From contig CAOLHI010000733.1 of the NCBI GenBank assembly GCA_948474755.1, forward strand, positions 186,001-250,000: 64,000 nt of DNA, written 5' to 3'. The notes under the pieces were generated by a model that searched no databases, was not told the DNA's origin, and was given only the letters and a program-made list of their open reading frames with translations. This stretch comes from Ctenosaura bakeri (lineage: Eukaryota > Chordata > Lepidosauria > Squamata > Iguanidae). Positions 10,252 through 19,515 of the stretch are shown piece by piece (the stretch's first letter is position 1; every line of letters begins with the position of its first letter). Position numbers and translations under genes: made by a program.

Positions 10252-11399
10252 GCCGGCCCTCCATACCACAGAGTCTGCATTCATGGATTTAATCAAACAT
10301 GGCTTGAAAATATTTCCCTCCCTCAAAAAAAGAAACTTTGATTTTACCATTTTATATAAGAGACACTATTTTATTATACCATTGTGTTACCCTGTTTACT
10401 GGGGGTCCCGTGACGGACACCTAAATGCACTCACAATTAAACAAGTTGGGGAAATTAGTCAAAGAGCACAAGGTAGCAATGCAAGAGGCAGGACAACGCA
10501 GCAGAATCTTTTACCCAGTGTCTACGGGGTCAGGCCAAGCCAAGATGCAAACCAGAGTTTAAGAATAATTGTGATCTTTATACAATACAGACAAACAGTG
10601 TATGCAGCACGTTCACACAGATAACTATAGAAAATAAAGGTTGGAGTGGGATAGAGGGAATTTTCAAGAGGGATTCTTGGTTTGGGCAATACTACACCTA
10701 TCCTGAAGCCCAGGCAGTCTGAAGATTGAGTTCGTTGGTAAGGAGTCTCAGTACGTGGAACTGCTTGCCAAGCAAAGCAACGGCAAGGCGAGAGGAAAGT
10801 CCGGAGCGATCCAAAGAAGCTCTCCAAGTCAGGGGTTTTTATAGGGAGGAATGGAGCTACAGGCTATTCCGTACTTGGGGGAAAACAATGAGTTTAGGGC
10901 TGGAGACAAAGCCTCCGAACGGTCAGAATTTACCATGATTAAGTTAGGTCTGAATTGACAATAGAGTAGCCAGTATGCAGAGGCACAGTGCTTGACATAT
11001 GAGTATCCAGCTTGTCAAACTGCCTGCTTGGGGCAAGGAGTTCTTTGTAAGCAGCGTGCATACATAATAGAGTACTTGCCTTTGAGGTCTCCTAAAGCGG
11101 CGAGACAGCTATTTCTGGCTTGCCTGTATTGTGTGGAATATTGCAGCAATTATGGGCCGAGCCTGACTGCAGGACTTGTCTGGGGACCTCACAAACACGT
11201 GAAGAGGGATGGTAGAAGAAAGCCAAATTATTGATATCAAAATGATATCTGAGGTCACCCCAAGTGCGGCTTAGGAACTGCAGTAACAATTGCACATAAA
11301 GGGACTTGAATATCTATGATTTCTGACATCTATGCGGGGTGAGAGGGGAGGTGGTGAGTCCTGGAACCAAATACTAGTAGATACTGAGGGCCCACTGTG
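10252..11399. mobile_element. Tigger-like (pogo/mariner) non-autonomous element split by an LTR
   Basis: The left part (10252-10384) has GCCGGCCCTCCATACCACAG, CATGGATTTAATCAAACATG, GAAACTTTGATTTTACCATT and TTATATAAGAGACAC. The right part (11293-11399) has GGGACTTGAATATCTATGAT, GGTCCTGG-like AGTCCTGGAACCAAATAC and the end ACTGAGGGCCCACTGTG. These are the standard landmarks of Tigger-derived short elements. The two parts are separated exactly by the solo LTR 10385-11288. Confidence 0.75.
10385..11288 (-). mobile_element. Solo LTR (LTR family 1, copy 3) nested in the Tigger element
   Basis: 904-bp unit with TGTTAC at the left and GTAACA at the right, flanked by a 4-bp duplication ATTG (10381-10384 and 11289-11292). 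Read on the minus strand it carries TATAAAAACCCC (about 10840) and a TATAAAG polyadenylation-like region near 10580. Its U5 end matches copy 1 (CCCCGTAGACACTGGGT versus CCCCGTAGACATTGGGT). No retroviral genes are attached. The open frames on both strands here are LTR sequence, not genes. Confidence 0.85.
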
Positions 11400-11460
11400 G
11401 ATTGCTACAGTGAAATGCTAAGTAATTTTTGAAAAAAAGCAAGGCACACATCCCTCCATT

Positions 11461-11545
11461 TTGGAAGAAGCTTTCAAGTGGTCTCTAGAAGGTTCCAAAT
11501 ATTTCTGTTTAATTTATGCAAGGCTTACCTGACCTGTTTGCTTCA
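11461..11545 (+). repeat. Duplication block, left part, matching 60405-60490
   Basis: CTTTCAAGTGGTCTCTAGAAGGTTCCAAATATTT and CTTACCTGACCTG align with TCTTGAAGTGGTCTCTAGAAGATTCCAAATTTTT and CTTACCTGAACTG at about 60418-60482, upstream of pseudogene E. It marks the shared upstream DNA of two array members, A and E. Confidence 0.7.
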
Positions 11546-11559
11546 TTTCAGTCAGTCAG

Positions 11560-11910
11560 TCAGTTTATTATATTTTAGCAACCAGCTATTTATTAACGAA
11601 TATAGTAAAGGGAAAAAATCAGATAAATTAATCTACATGCGATAGTCCACAACAGATGAATCACTTTCTACCCTACCCCCACTTTATATTTTACAACACA
11701 TAATTTTAAGGCCTTAACAAGAAATTTGGATGTTCTAAAGGATATGTATTTTATAGCATCAGATAACAGAAAACAGACCTTCACAGAAGAGGAACTTCTC
11801 TTAAGATATTTCAGTAAAGGAAAAATATAATTATTCCTAAGATCATTATAAATAGGGCATTCAATCAATACATGAGTTAAATCTGCTATTGAGAAAGAGT
11901 TGTAACCACA
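11560..11910 (-). mobile_element. 3' fragment of a non-LTR retrotransposon ORF2
   Basis: A minus-strand frame ending near 11668 encodes a HVLIECPIYNDLRNNYIFPL-type segment with a zinc-knuckle-like cysteine/histidine pattern and an FLLSDAIKYI motif. The fragment at 54000-54580 has the same HVLLRCPFY ... FLLAD layout. The clade is not resolvable by eye. It is inserted between the two parts of the A/E duplication block. Confidence 0.5.
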
Positions 11911-11911
11911 T

Positions 11912-12345
11912 ACAGTAGGACCGCTGTATCCACAGATTCATGATCCATGGATTCAGTTATCCGCAGCTGGTCGGGATTGGCCCAGGGCAGGCAGCAGGAG
12001 GTGGTGAGCAGCGCAATTCCACAATTCCCGCTGTTTTCCCACTGACCGCTGCCACAATCAGGCCTGGGGCCAGCGGCTGGAGGTGGGAAAACAGTGGGGA
12101 TCATGAAATCGCATTGCTCAGTGTTCTCCCACCTCCTGCCACCAGCCCTGGGCCCAAACACGGTGGTGGACCAGCAGGAAAACAGCGGGCAGCATAGGAT
12201 CCCACACTCCCCCCGTTTTCCTGCCCGCCACCACTGGGATCAGCCCAGGGTGGGCAGGGGAACAGGGTGTTTGGTACTATCCGTGGATTTCAATATCCAC
12301 GGGGCAGCCCAGAACCAATCCCCCACAGAGACAGGGGTCGTATGT
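11912..12345. mobile_element. Tigger-like short element
   Basis: Left end TACAGTAGGACCGCTGTATCC and internal CCATGGATTCAGTTATCCGC. Right part GTGGATTTCAATATCCACGG and CCCACAGAGACAGGGGTCGTA. The ends are inverted and flanked by TA. The GC-rich core (12030-12240) has internal inverted copies of CCAGCCCTGGGC-like sequence. Confidence 0.6.
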
Positions 12346-12660
12346 CCTTTGTTCTTTATAGGAATGCATTTATATCGGTCCGTTTCATTTCACACATTGT
12401 TAGTTTTCAGCACAAAGTATGTGGAAACATGTTGAACTGTTCTTCTTTTCTGGGGCAGGGAAGATGCAGAAATCCATTTCTGGTCTTTCCATGTTATTCC
12501 TGCCTTGGTACCACATTTCCTGTTAAAGAAGTAATGCCCAGGAACACATCTGGTTTGTTCACTGAGGTACACCTGTAACCCTTTCTGTAAGTATTTTTTT
12601 TTCCAGAAAAAAATTGGTGGAGAGCATGAGGAACACGCCACGGAGTAGACATGGTATATT
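12346..12660 (+). repeat. Duplication block, right part, matching 60490-60700
   Basis: GTTATTCCTGCCTTGGTACC, CCTGTTAAAGAAGTAATGCC and CACTGAGGTACACCTGTA align with GTTATTTCTGCCTCTGGTATC, CTGCTAAAGAAGTCATGC and AACTGAGGTATACCTGTA upstream of pseudogene E. Collinear with the left part at 11461-11545 once the LINE and Tigger insertions are removed. Confidence 0.7.
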
Positions 12661-12689
12661 TGCCCATTCCTACAGTAAATATTAGAGGT

Positions 12690-12903
12690 TAACAAAGGTT
12701 TGAGCACTGAGCAACAGCTCTGGAGACCAGGGTTTGAATCATCAGTCATGGTAACCCACTGGGTGACTTTGGGCAAACACACTCTCTCAGCCTCAGTGGG
12801 AGGCAAAAGCAAACCTCACCAAAAAAATCTTGCAAAAAATGTGATAGGTTTGCTTTGGAGTTCCCAATAAGTCAGAAACAACTTGAGGGCACACAAAAGC
12901 AAG
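12690..12903 (+). mobile_element. tRNA-derived SINE (ACAACA-tailed)
   Basis: Has ACCAGGGTTTGAATCATCAG (box B region), GTAACCCACTGGGTGACTTT, CTCAGCCTCAGTGGGAGGCA, and the end AACAACTTGAGGGCACACAA. Confidence 0.75.
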
Positions 12904-13029
12904 GAGACATTCCTTATTGATCAGGATTTGGATGTCAAAATGGAGATTCAGAACTGTGTCAGATCAGGCACCTCTGAACTGGACTGAGGTGAACTAACTG
13001 TTTTCTGAATCACTGAATACTTTTATGAA

Positions 13030-13500
13030 GGGGTGAATCTAATGTGGAGTAAAAACTCTGGTTCTTTAAAGAAAGGTCTTTTGGTTGCTTCCAGTCTAAA
13101 TCAAGAAAGCATATATTTAAAAGGCACCAAACTAGGACTCTGAGAAACTACCTTCCAGAAACTACCTTCTGGAAACCCACTGGGAGGCCTTGGGCAAGTC
13201 ACACAATCTCACCCTCAGAGGAAGGCAATGGCAAACCTCCTATGAACAAATTTTGCAAGAAAGTTCTGTGATAGGTTCACTTTAGGGTTGCCATAAGTCA
13301 CAAGTGACTTGAAGATACACAACAACAACAACTTTGGCAGACTGTCTCTCTCTGTCTTCCTCTCTCAATCTCTCTTTTTTTTTTATTCCCCCATCCAGAG
13401 GAAATTAAAAGCCCTGGATGTCTCTTTTCTTTAGCACCTGGGGAGTACATAGCAATACTGTTATGGACTCGCTTCATTTTTCCAAGTGTTGAAAATTTCA
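13030..13500 (+). repeat. Duplication block matching relic block 6430-6985
   Basis: Carries TCTAATGTGGAGTAAAAACT, TTGGTTGCTTCCAGTCTAAA, ATTTAAAAGGCACCA, the shared SINE, CTGGATGTCTCTTTTCTTTA and CTGTTATGGACTCGCTTCAT in the same order as 6430-6985. It lies about 640 bp upstream of the copy A start codon. Confidence 0.7.
13115..13335 (+). mobile_element. tRNA-derived SINE shared with the relic block
   Basis: Contains CCCACTGGGAGGCCTTGGGC, AGGAAGGCAATGGCAAACCT, GGGTTGCCATAAGTCACAAG and an ACAACAACAACT tail; located at the same relative position as the SINE at 6583-6806. Confidence 0.75.
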
Positions 13501-13504
13501 GTGG

Positions 13505-13645
13505 TACACGTCAAACTCTCTCACCTTCAGAGGAAGGCAATTTCAAACCCTTTCTGAACAAATCTTGCAGAGAAAACCCCATGACAGATTCACTTGAGGG
13601 TCGCTACAAGTCACAAACAACTTGAAGGCACACAACAACAATAGA
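13505..13645 (+). mobile_element. 3' half of a tRNA-derived SINE
   Basis: Has CAGAGGAAGGCAATTTCAAA, GAGAAAACCCCATGACAG, GGGTCGCTACAAGTCACAAA and a CACACAACAACAAT tail. The tRNA-like head is missing. Confidence 0.75.
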
Positions 13646-13689
13646 AGCATTATGAAAGTGAGATAATAGTTCTTGGCTCCTGAAAATTA

Positions 13690-14139
13690 TCTTTCCCCCT
13701 TATCTGTCTTGCCATCCAACATCAGTCTCTTTATCTCAGTTACTCATTGCCTTATTCCTCATCCTGGCCATTTCTTCTTCTTCTGGGCTGTGAAAGACAA
13801 AGAAATCCCTTGGTCAATCATCTCTAGAGCTAGTTTGAAGCAGTGAAGGACAGAGAAGTCCATCTCTCCAAGAGCCAGAAGAATTCTTACCTGGAGAAGA
13901 GCTGCCTTATCTTCTAAGGCAAGCATCCACCCGAAAGAAGATTTGAAGTGGTTGGCTGGGCATTGCAGAAGAAGGAAGCTAGCTGAAAGGCAGGCAAAAG
14001 ACTGAACGTACAACACAAAGGTAACGAAATCGAGACACCCAGCAGCTTAGCAGGCAAGAAAAGAGGAACGTGGAGAACTGAAAAAGGAGAGGAGACTACA
14101 CTTGTACAACTGCAAAGGAGAGGAGAGAAAACTTGAACA
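13690..14139 (+). promoter_or_regulatory. Conserved 5' flank and likely 5' UTR of copy A
   Basis: Matches the flanks of other array members. TTACTCATTGCCTTATTCCTCATCC resembles TTATTCATTGCCTAATTCTTCATCC before copy D (about 48911), and TTCTAAGGCAAGCATCCACC resembles TTGCTAAGGCAAGCATCCAG (about 49038). The last 150 bp are purine-rich, as in copies B, C, D and E. No convincing TATA box is visible. Promoter activity is inferred from the conservation. Confidence 0.45.
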
Positions 14140-14442
14140 ATGGATCCACCTCCCAAGTATGAGAAACAGCACTTCACAATGCCTGAGTCACTACAACCAC
14201 TAACTGGACCAGCTCCTCCCATGGGCTATGGGACACGTCCCCCCATGCCACCCCAGTACCAGCCTTATTGTATCCCGCCTGGTGCAGGATTAATCCCAGG
14301 TCCATCTGCACCACCTTCACAGCCTATTGTCATCCCAGCTGCCCAGCTCACCGAGGCACCTGATTACCTGGTCTACTCCATATTTACTACGATCTGCTGT
14401 TGTATACCCCTGGGTATTGCTGCTTGGTATTACTCTGTACAG
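14140..14442 (+). CDS. CD225/dispanin (IFITM-like) copy A, exon 1 of 2 [join 14140-14442, 15646-15819]
   Basis: First array gene; the mature product is 158 aa. Exon 1 encodes 101 aa. It starts directly MDPPPKYEK, so the MSY/MSH leader of the other copies is absent and the PPxY motif (PPKY, residues 4-7) is almost N-terminal. A proline-rich tail with a QYQPY motif follows, then the start of the CD225 domain at residue 74 (PDYLVYSIFTT) with three cysteines (86-88), a likely palmitoylation cluster, and a first hydrophobic segment ending YYSVQ. The exon ends in CAG followed by GTGAGC (a good donor), phase 0. PPxY motifs bind WW domains of NEDD4-type ubiquitin ligases in related proteins. CD225 proteins are dual-pass or re-entrant membrane proteins of endosomes or the plasma membrane. 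The membrane role is family knowledge; the exact subfamily (IFITM versus PRRT/SYNDIG/TMEM-type dispanin) is unresolved. Confidence 0.88.
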
Positions 14443-15154
14443 GTGAGCCTCTCTATGAGAATGTGGGATGCAGAGCTATAAGTACGGAGGGAAGCCCAAT
14501 AAATAACGAAATATGTGAGGACACACTTAAGCAAGCAGACAGGCAAGTTAGGCAACTGTGCAAGGAAGGCTAAGTAAGCACTGCTGTATTTTAAGTATTA
14601 TTGCATGTATGGGGTTGAGACAGTGGCACTGTAATGGCACTGTGTACCAAGAGTAAAATTCCAGTGTGGAAGGATCCTGTAGAAAGCTATAACTTTATTG
14701 TTGGGTTGGGCAAAGGTCAATCATATATAACAGGGTGGGGAATTTGTGGCATTCTGCAGCACCCTAACCTTATTTTTCAAGGCATTTTGAATAGGGTTTC
14801 AGGCCAAAAATCACCCTCAAAAATAAAAATGTGGGGGCCTGGGGACTTTGAGGGATTTCATGAGCCACAATTTGCCACTCTTTTTTTCATGAAAGGCAGA
14901 TAGTCACTTTGGGCTACTGCACAAAGGAGGAGAGTTGTGGTAGTTGTCACTTACAAGCTTTTGAAAGTGCAATGCTTTCCAATATTTCCAAAAGCTCAGC
15001 AACTCCAAACTTTACAACAGACTTTTGGAAAAGTAAATTTTTTTTTACTGTGCTTCCCATAATTCCTGAGGGGTTCTAGGAGTTGTGATCCCAAAAGTAA
15101 CTTTTCTAGACTTTGTCTTAAGGATAATTCTAATTCCGGATGGCTGAAGTGAAC

Positions 15155-15241
15155 AGCTACATCTGGGGCTCTGAAAGTTCCACTTAGGGATCGATTTGCA
15201 ACTGACAAACACTGTGTGTGAACCAGCTGTATGATACACCA
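15155..15241 (+). repeat. Exact 87-bp direct repeat, left copy
   Basis: Runs from AGCTACATCTGGGGCTCTGA to GCTGTATGATACACCA. It is base-for-base identical to 16014-16100 and the two copies bracket exon 2 of copy A. Not recognisable as a known mobile element. Confidence 0.95.
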
Positions 15242-15425
15242 ACTGGTACAACTGGTAATGAATCTGCAAAAACCCAGAGAGTGTCTACAAAGTCAGTTGG
15301 AAGTTCAGCCAGAACATATAGCTCAAAACTTAAGTCTTGCTATATTCTGTTGAATTCTCACAGTCAACGACACAGTTACTAGTGTTGAGACAAAAGGGAT
15401 TTTTATCATATTTTATTTTTGTTTT

Positions 15426-15426
<1 letters not shown>

Positions 15427-15517
<91 letters not shown>

Positions 15518-15522
15518 TAGAT
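15427..15522 (+). repeat. GATA then GACA compound microsatellite
   Basis: Perfect GATA units to about 15470, then perfect GACA units, closing with GATAGATA. It lies in the intron of copy A, about 120 bp before the acceptor. Confidence 0.97.
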
Positions 15523-15645
15523 ATTATTAGTCAACAAAAGTGTAGCCGTTTCACAGCTCCATGGGACCACCCACATTTTCATGCCAAATAAGTTCCCTCT
15601 TCCCTTTGTTTCATGAATCCATTCTTTATTTCTCTTTTGTTACAG

Positions 15646-15819
15646 ACCCGAAGAGCCAACCGCATTAGAAATTTCTCAGCTGCTCGGAAAAACTCCAGCT
15701 TGGCACGCAACTTGGCACACACAGCATTGGGAGTGGGGCTCTTTGTCATTGTTTTGTGTATCATTATAATGGTGACCGTTTTTAAGTGGGTTTTTTCTGT
15801 CTCAGCCTTTGAGCCCTGA
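15646..15819 (+). CDS. CD225/dispanin copy A, exon 2 of 2
   Basis: 174 nt encoding 57 aa plus TGA. It starts TRRANRIRNFSAARKNSSLA, the basic intracellular loop. The usual Gly-Asp/Asn pair of the loop is replaced by RN here (GDS in C, GDR in B, GNS in D). A hydrophobic helix (about residues 124-147) follows, then a short tail ending SAFEP. The length is identical to exon 2 of copies C and D. An AATAAA signal follows 38 bp after the stop. Confidence 0.88.
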   Translation, partial: TRRANRIRNFSAARKNSSLARNLAHTALGVGLFVIVLCIIIMVTVFKWVFSVSAFEP

Positions 15820-15856
15820 GATCTATCTCCTGAAAGACCTCCCAGCTGATCTACAA

Positions 15857-15862
15857 AATAAA
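15857..15862 (+). promoter_or_regulatory. AATAAA polyadenylation signal of copy A
   Basis: Canonical hexamer shortly downstream of the copy A stop codon, followed by a T/G-containing stretch. It implies a very short 3' UTR. Confidence 0.7.
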
Positions 15863-16013
15863 GAAGTCCTGGACCAATGTCTTCCTCTTGGAACCTTCAC
15901 ATAAAGGGATGGTTCACATGTATATTGTGTGTTTTCTTGACCAGATGACCAGAAATGAGACATATGAGCTGCAGGGGTTTTTGGTTTTGTTTTGTTCTGT
16001 TGTTTTTATCTGA

Positions 16014-16100
16014 AGCTACATCTGGGGCTCTGAAAGTTCCACTTAGGGATCGATTTGCAACTGACAAACACTGTGTGTGAACCAGCTGTATGATACACCA
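16014..16100 (+). repeat. Exact 87-bp direct repeat, right copy
   Basis: Identical over 87 bp to 15155-15241, and located about 150 bp beyond the copy A polyadenylation signal. Confidence 0.95.
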
Positions 16101-17087
16101 GTACCCCAAACCAAAAACAATAGATCTGGGGCATGTCAATTGGAAAACACTAGTTCATTTGATAGTTGGACCAATGTCCATAATAATTTTACTATACTGT
16201 CAAATGACCCATCATGCTCGCCTCTTTCCAGGACACTATTCCTCTCTGCTTACTGTCTCTTACTATTCTGCTTTTCTTTTGCCAGCATTTTCCTTTATCT
16301 CTCTTTCCACTGGACCATGCTTTTTTCTGAACCCTCTTGCTTCTAGAGTTTCTTTGATTGATGTTGACCTGATACTAGATGCATACTGTATGCCTGACCA
16401 GGGTGTCGAGGGGAGATCATATCACTGCCTTAGAGCAGGAATGGACAGTTTGTGGCTCTCCAGATGTTGGTGGACAGCAGCTCCTATTAGCCCCACCCAG
16501 CCAGCATGGGAGTCGTAGTCCAAAAAAATTGAGAAGGTCACAAGTTAGATATGGCAAGAATATTCACCATCCTTTGGCTCCCAATCAGAAAACAGGAATT
16601 ACAGAGCAGCAAAATTTTTGTACAGTTTTCTCCCAGTATTTGATAATCCCAAATTGTTCTGGAGCAGTTTTCTGTGCAGAGAAATACATGACATTTCATG
16701 CAACTCCTACCCCCAATTTTCTACATTAAAAATATGTTTACTTCACAGGAAATACATGGGCTTTTGTGTGCAAAACAAATGTTTTTCTGCATGGAAAAAC
16801 TCTCCAGAACACTTTGGGATGCTCAAATATAGGGAGGATTCTGTGCAAATAAAGCAGTAATTCTGTGTCCTTGCATATGAGGATGAAATAATCAAGAATT
16901 TACATCTCTAACTCAAGTTGACTAACCCTGCAGTTGTTTCTCTTGAAGTTTTGGGCTGCAGCTCCCACAGCTGGGGCCTCGGTAAGAGATCTGGAGAGAT
17001 GAAATCCAAAATTTCTGGAGAACCAGAAGTTCCCCACACCTGTAGACCCATCCTCCCCCATTCCTTCTCAAGATATGACTCAAAGTC
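16101..17087. other. Intergenic; hAT-like palindrome fragment near 16432-16530
   Basis: No supported gene. GCAGGAATGGACAGTTTGTG, GCTCTCCAGATGTTGGTGGA, CAGCTCCTATTAGCCCCACC and GGGAGTCGTAGTCCAAAA are the left half of the reptilian hAT-like palindromic repeat. Confidence 0.5.
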
Positions 17088-17290
17088 ATAGAATGATAGA
17101 GTTGGAAGGGGCCCTTTCGACCCTCAGGTCAAACCCCCTACTCAATACAGGATTTCCAGCTACAGAATCTCTAGCAGGGTAACTATCTAGCCTTTTTCTG
17201 AAGACATCAAGAGGAAGGGACCTCACCCCTCTCTAAGCAATTGGTTCCATTACAGAAGTGCACCATTTTTCTGCATTTTTGCCTTCACAA
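17088..17290 (-). mobile_element. CR1 LINE 3' fragment
   Basis: Begins TCATAGAATGATAGAGTTGG AAGGGGCC, the inverted CR1 3' terminus (ATTCTATGATTCTATGA-type repeat), followed by the conserved 3' UTR or end-of-ORF2 stretch, CTAGCCTTTTTCTGAAGACA and GGAAGGGACCTCACC. Confidence 0.75.
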
Positions 17291-17536
17291 AGTGATTTTA
17301 GAACATTTTTCCTGTTTGGGAGAATATAAAATACCTGTGTTGCTATATGCAAGGCATCTCCAGTAAATTCTGAATCATATGCCAGGTTGAAATTCACTAT
17401 ATCTTCCATCTGTTGTTGCTATCGACTTTCACTGATAATAACCAGGGAGGGCTTGCCAGTTGTTCCTCTCCATTTCTTTGCCTTTGAGAATCAGGATGGG
17501 ATTTCCTGCCTGCCAACGGCCAGCAAGAAGTGACAT

Positions 17537-18515
17537 TGTTACTCTGATTTCTGGGGTCCCGTGGGGGACACCTCAATGTGCTCCAAATAATGGGGAATGG
17601 GAATTAGCCAGAGAACAAGCTGTAGCATTACAAGAGGCAGGGTAACCTAGCGAGATCTTTAAACCCAATTTTTACAGGGTCAGGCCAAGCCAAAAACCAA
17701 GCAAAATTGTCTAATAATATTATTTTATTGAGGGGAATTCACTCATGCATGCACGCAAGATACACACAATCACACATTCACACAAGAGAAAAGAGAAAGG
17801 GAGGAAAAATTATAGAGAGGCTGAGGGATTTGGGGGGAATTCTAATTACCAATCCAGAAGAGTAGTGAAGAGCAGAAGTGTATTTTGGCTTAGGTAGGAC
17901 CTAGGGACAGTTCTCGTCCAGGAGCCAGATGGACAGAGTGATGGGTAGACCTTCGAGTGACTGCACTGGGCATCCTCAAATCAAGGGTATTTGTACCCTG
18001 AAAATGGCTTGTGGTCATGAAGCTTCCAGATGCAAGACAAAGGGAACCTGTTGTGGACAATGAGTCGTTTGCCTGTTGATGGGCTTAGTGCTTTGATTGA
18101 CAAAGACATGATGAATGTTGTAACAGCTGTCTATTGTGAGTGCTGTGAGGACAGAGGAAAGAATCCAGGTGTACAAGGGATGGATATCTGTCAATCCGTG
18201 TCCTGGTGGGCTCCTCACAGTTGGATTCCCTGGCAAATTCCAGCTTCTATTTAAGCCTATTATCCACAGGAATGGTGTGTATTTGCCTGACAAATGACTA
18301 AAGTCTTACCTGGAGGAATTTTGGAGTTGATCTATGCTTCTCACATTTACAGTCAAATTCTTTCCTTCACTGAGTTTGACCTCTCTGTCACCTCTCAGGC
18401 TTGAATTTGATATCAGAGCCAATAAAATGTGTTGCCAATTACATATGATGCCAATTAGGTATGGTGCCCATCCAAACCATAGTGATATTGGGGACCTCCA
18501 AAGCGAGGCCTTACA
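17537..18515 (-). mobile_element. Solo LTR (related to LTR family 1), older copy
   Basis: Left TGTTACTCTGATTTCTGGGG TCCCGTGGGGGACACC, with GGGTCAGGCCAAGCCAAAAA as in 10385-11288. Right end GGCCTTACA. It is flanked by ACAT on both sides (17533-17536 and 18516-18519). On the minus strand, CTCAATAAAATAAT (about 17725) supplies the polyadenylation motif. The central U3 part is diverged from the other three LTRs, so it is an older copy or a sister subfamily. No retroviral genes are attached. Confidence 0.75.
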
Positions 18516-18604
18516 ACATGCTTCTACCACATTGTCTAGAAAAGAAAAGAAAAACTATGGAATACAATTCCCAACTGATTATATTAGCTGGGGATTTTCC
18601 TACA

Positions 18605-18870
18605 CATAACGCACAAGTTGCGCTGAGGCAGGAAGCATGAGCGCCGCAGCTCCGGAGGCTCTGCACGCACAGTAAGTGCGTGCGGGGCCCTGGAGTGATG
18701 CGCGATCATGCACCATTTTCGGCTAGAATCCGAAAATAAAATAGTGTGTGATCGGCGCCTGCTGGTCCCAGCAGCGTCACGCAATTGCGAAGATGTCATA
18801 TGGATGGCTCCTTGCAATTGTGCGACGCTCCAGAGGCCCTTTCGCATGGCGAATGCCATACAAAAAGAGC
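18605..18870 (-). mobile_element. GC-rich MITE family 2 (Harbinger-like), truncated
   Basis: Contains GAGGCAGGAAGCATGAGCGC, CCGGAGGCTCTGCACGCACA, GGCTAGAATCCGAAAATAAA, ATTGTGCGACGCTCCAGAGG and CCCTTTCGCATGGCGAATG, inverted relative to the full copies at 27362 and 38720. The left terminus is missing. CpG-rich compared with its surroundings. Confidence 0.7.
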
Positions 18871-18879
18871 CTGACTTTT

Positions 18880-19125
18880 AAAACAGAATGCTTTTAAAGA
18901 ACAGGTTAGGGGATGCTATTTTGTTTTAATTTTTTTTAACAGCTTTTTATCTTTTTTAATTGCCTTCTTTTCTTTTACTGAGGCGTAATTGTTTTAATAC
19001 TTTAAATAGTTTAATTCTATTTTCATTTTCATTTCTTAAAATGTTTTTAATTGTATTGTAAGCTGCTTTGAGTCCCAATTTTGCAGGAAAAGCAGAGTAC
19101 AAATGAAGATAATAACAAGAATGAC
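18880..19125 (+). mobile_element. L2-like LINE 3' tail
   Basis: Ends TTGTAAGCTGCTTTGAGTCC, GCAGGAAAAGCAGAGTACAA and ATGAAGATAATAACAA, the typical CR1/L2-group 3' terminus; similar to 30390-30595. Confidence 0.5.
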
Positions 19126-19364
19126 AACAACAAACTTGCCTTTATTGTACTCACCCCACTTCTCCTAACAATTCACTGGGTTCTAGCTTCCTTTGCAAGG
19201 CACAAATGAGAGTTAGTGACATTTCATCAGATGTTTATTTACAGATATCCAGGTTGAGCATCGGGGGAGGCAAATACCTTAAATCCTTCAACAGTGGCAA
19301 CCAAAATCCATTACTCCTACCCCAGATTACCAGGGTCACATGTATAAATGTGCCTTCTCATTCT

Positions 19365-19515
19365 CTGTTGACATAGGGTGACCCCATAAGTTTTGTAGGA
19401 TTTTCTCAGGCAAGGAATCCTCAGAAGTTGTTTTGCCGGTTCCTTCCTCTGAAATATAGCCTACAGCACCTGATATACATTGGTGGTCTCCCATTCATAT
19501 ACTAACCTGATCCAT
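19365..19515 (-). repeat. 5S rRNA-like SINE fragment
   Basis: CCTACAGCACCTGATATACA, GGTGGTCTCCCATTCATATA and CTAACCTGATCC resemble the inverted 3' half of 5S rRNA (box C region). It is too diverged and incomplete to be a functional 5S gene; more likely a 5S-derived SINE. Confidence 0.45.

Larger units (their letters stand above)
14443..15645 (+). other. Intron of copy A
   Basis: GT donor at 14443 and AG acceptor at 15644-15645 preceded by TTTCTCTTTTGTTACAG. At 1.2 kb it is the shortest intron of the array. It contains the left copy of an exact 87-bp direct repeat (15155-15241) and a GATA/GACA microsatellite (15427-15522). Confidence 0.85.

Noticed and set aside
10178..10827. Long open frames (up to 148 codons) on both strands
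   Set aside because: They lie inside the Tigger element and the solo LTR 10385-11288 and show no protein family features; LTR sequence explains them.
14443..14481. Extension of copy A exon 1 to the in-frame stop (113 codons)
   Set aside because: Reads through a strong GTGAGC donor; homologous exons in B, C and D end at the same codon and exon 2 completes the CD225 domain.
19365..19515. 5S rRNA gene
   Set aside because: Only an inverted, diverged 3' half is present; it fits a 5S-derived SINE better.
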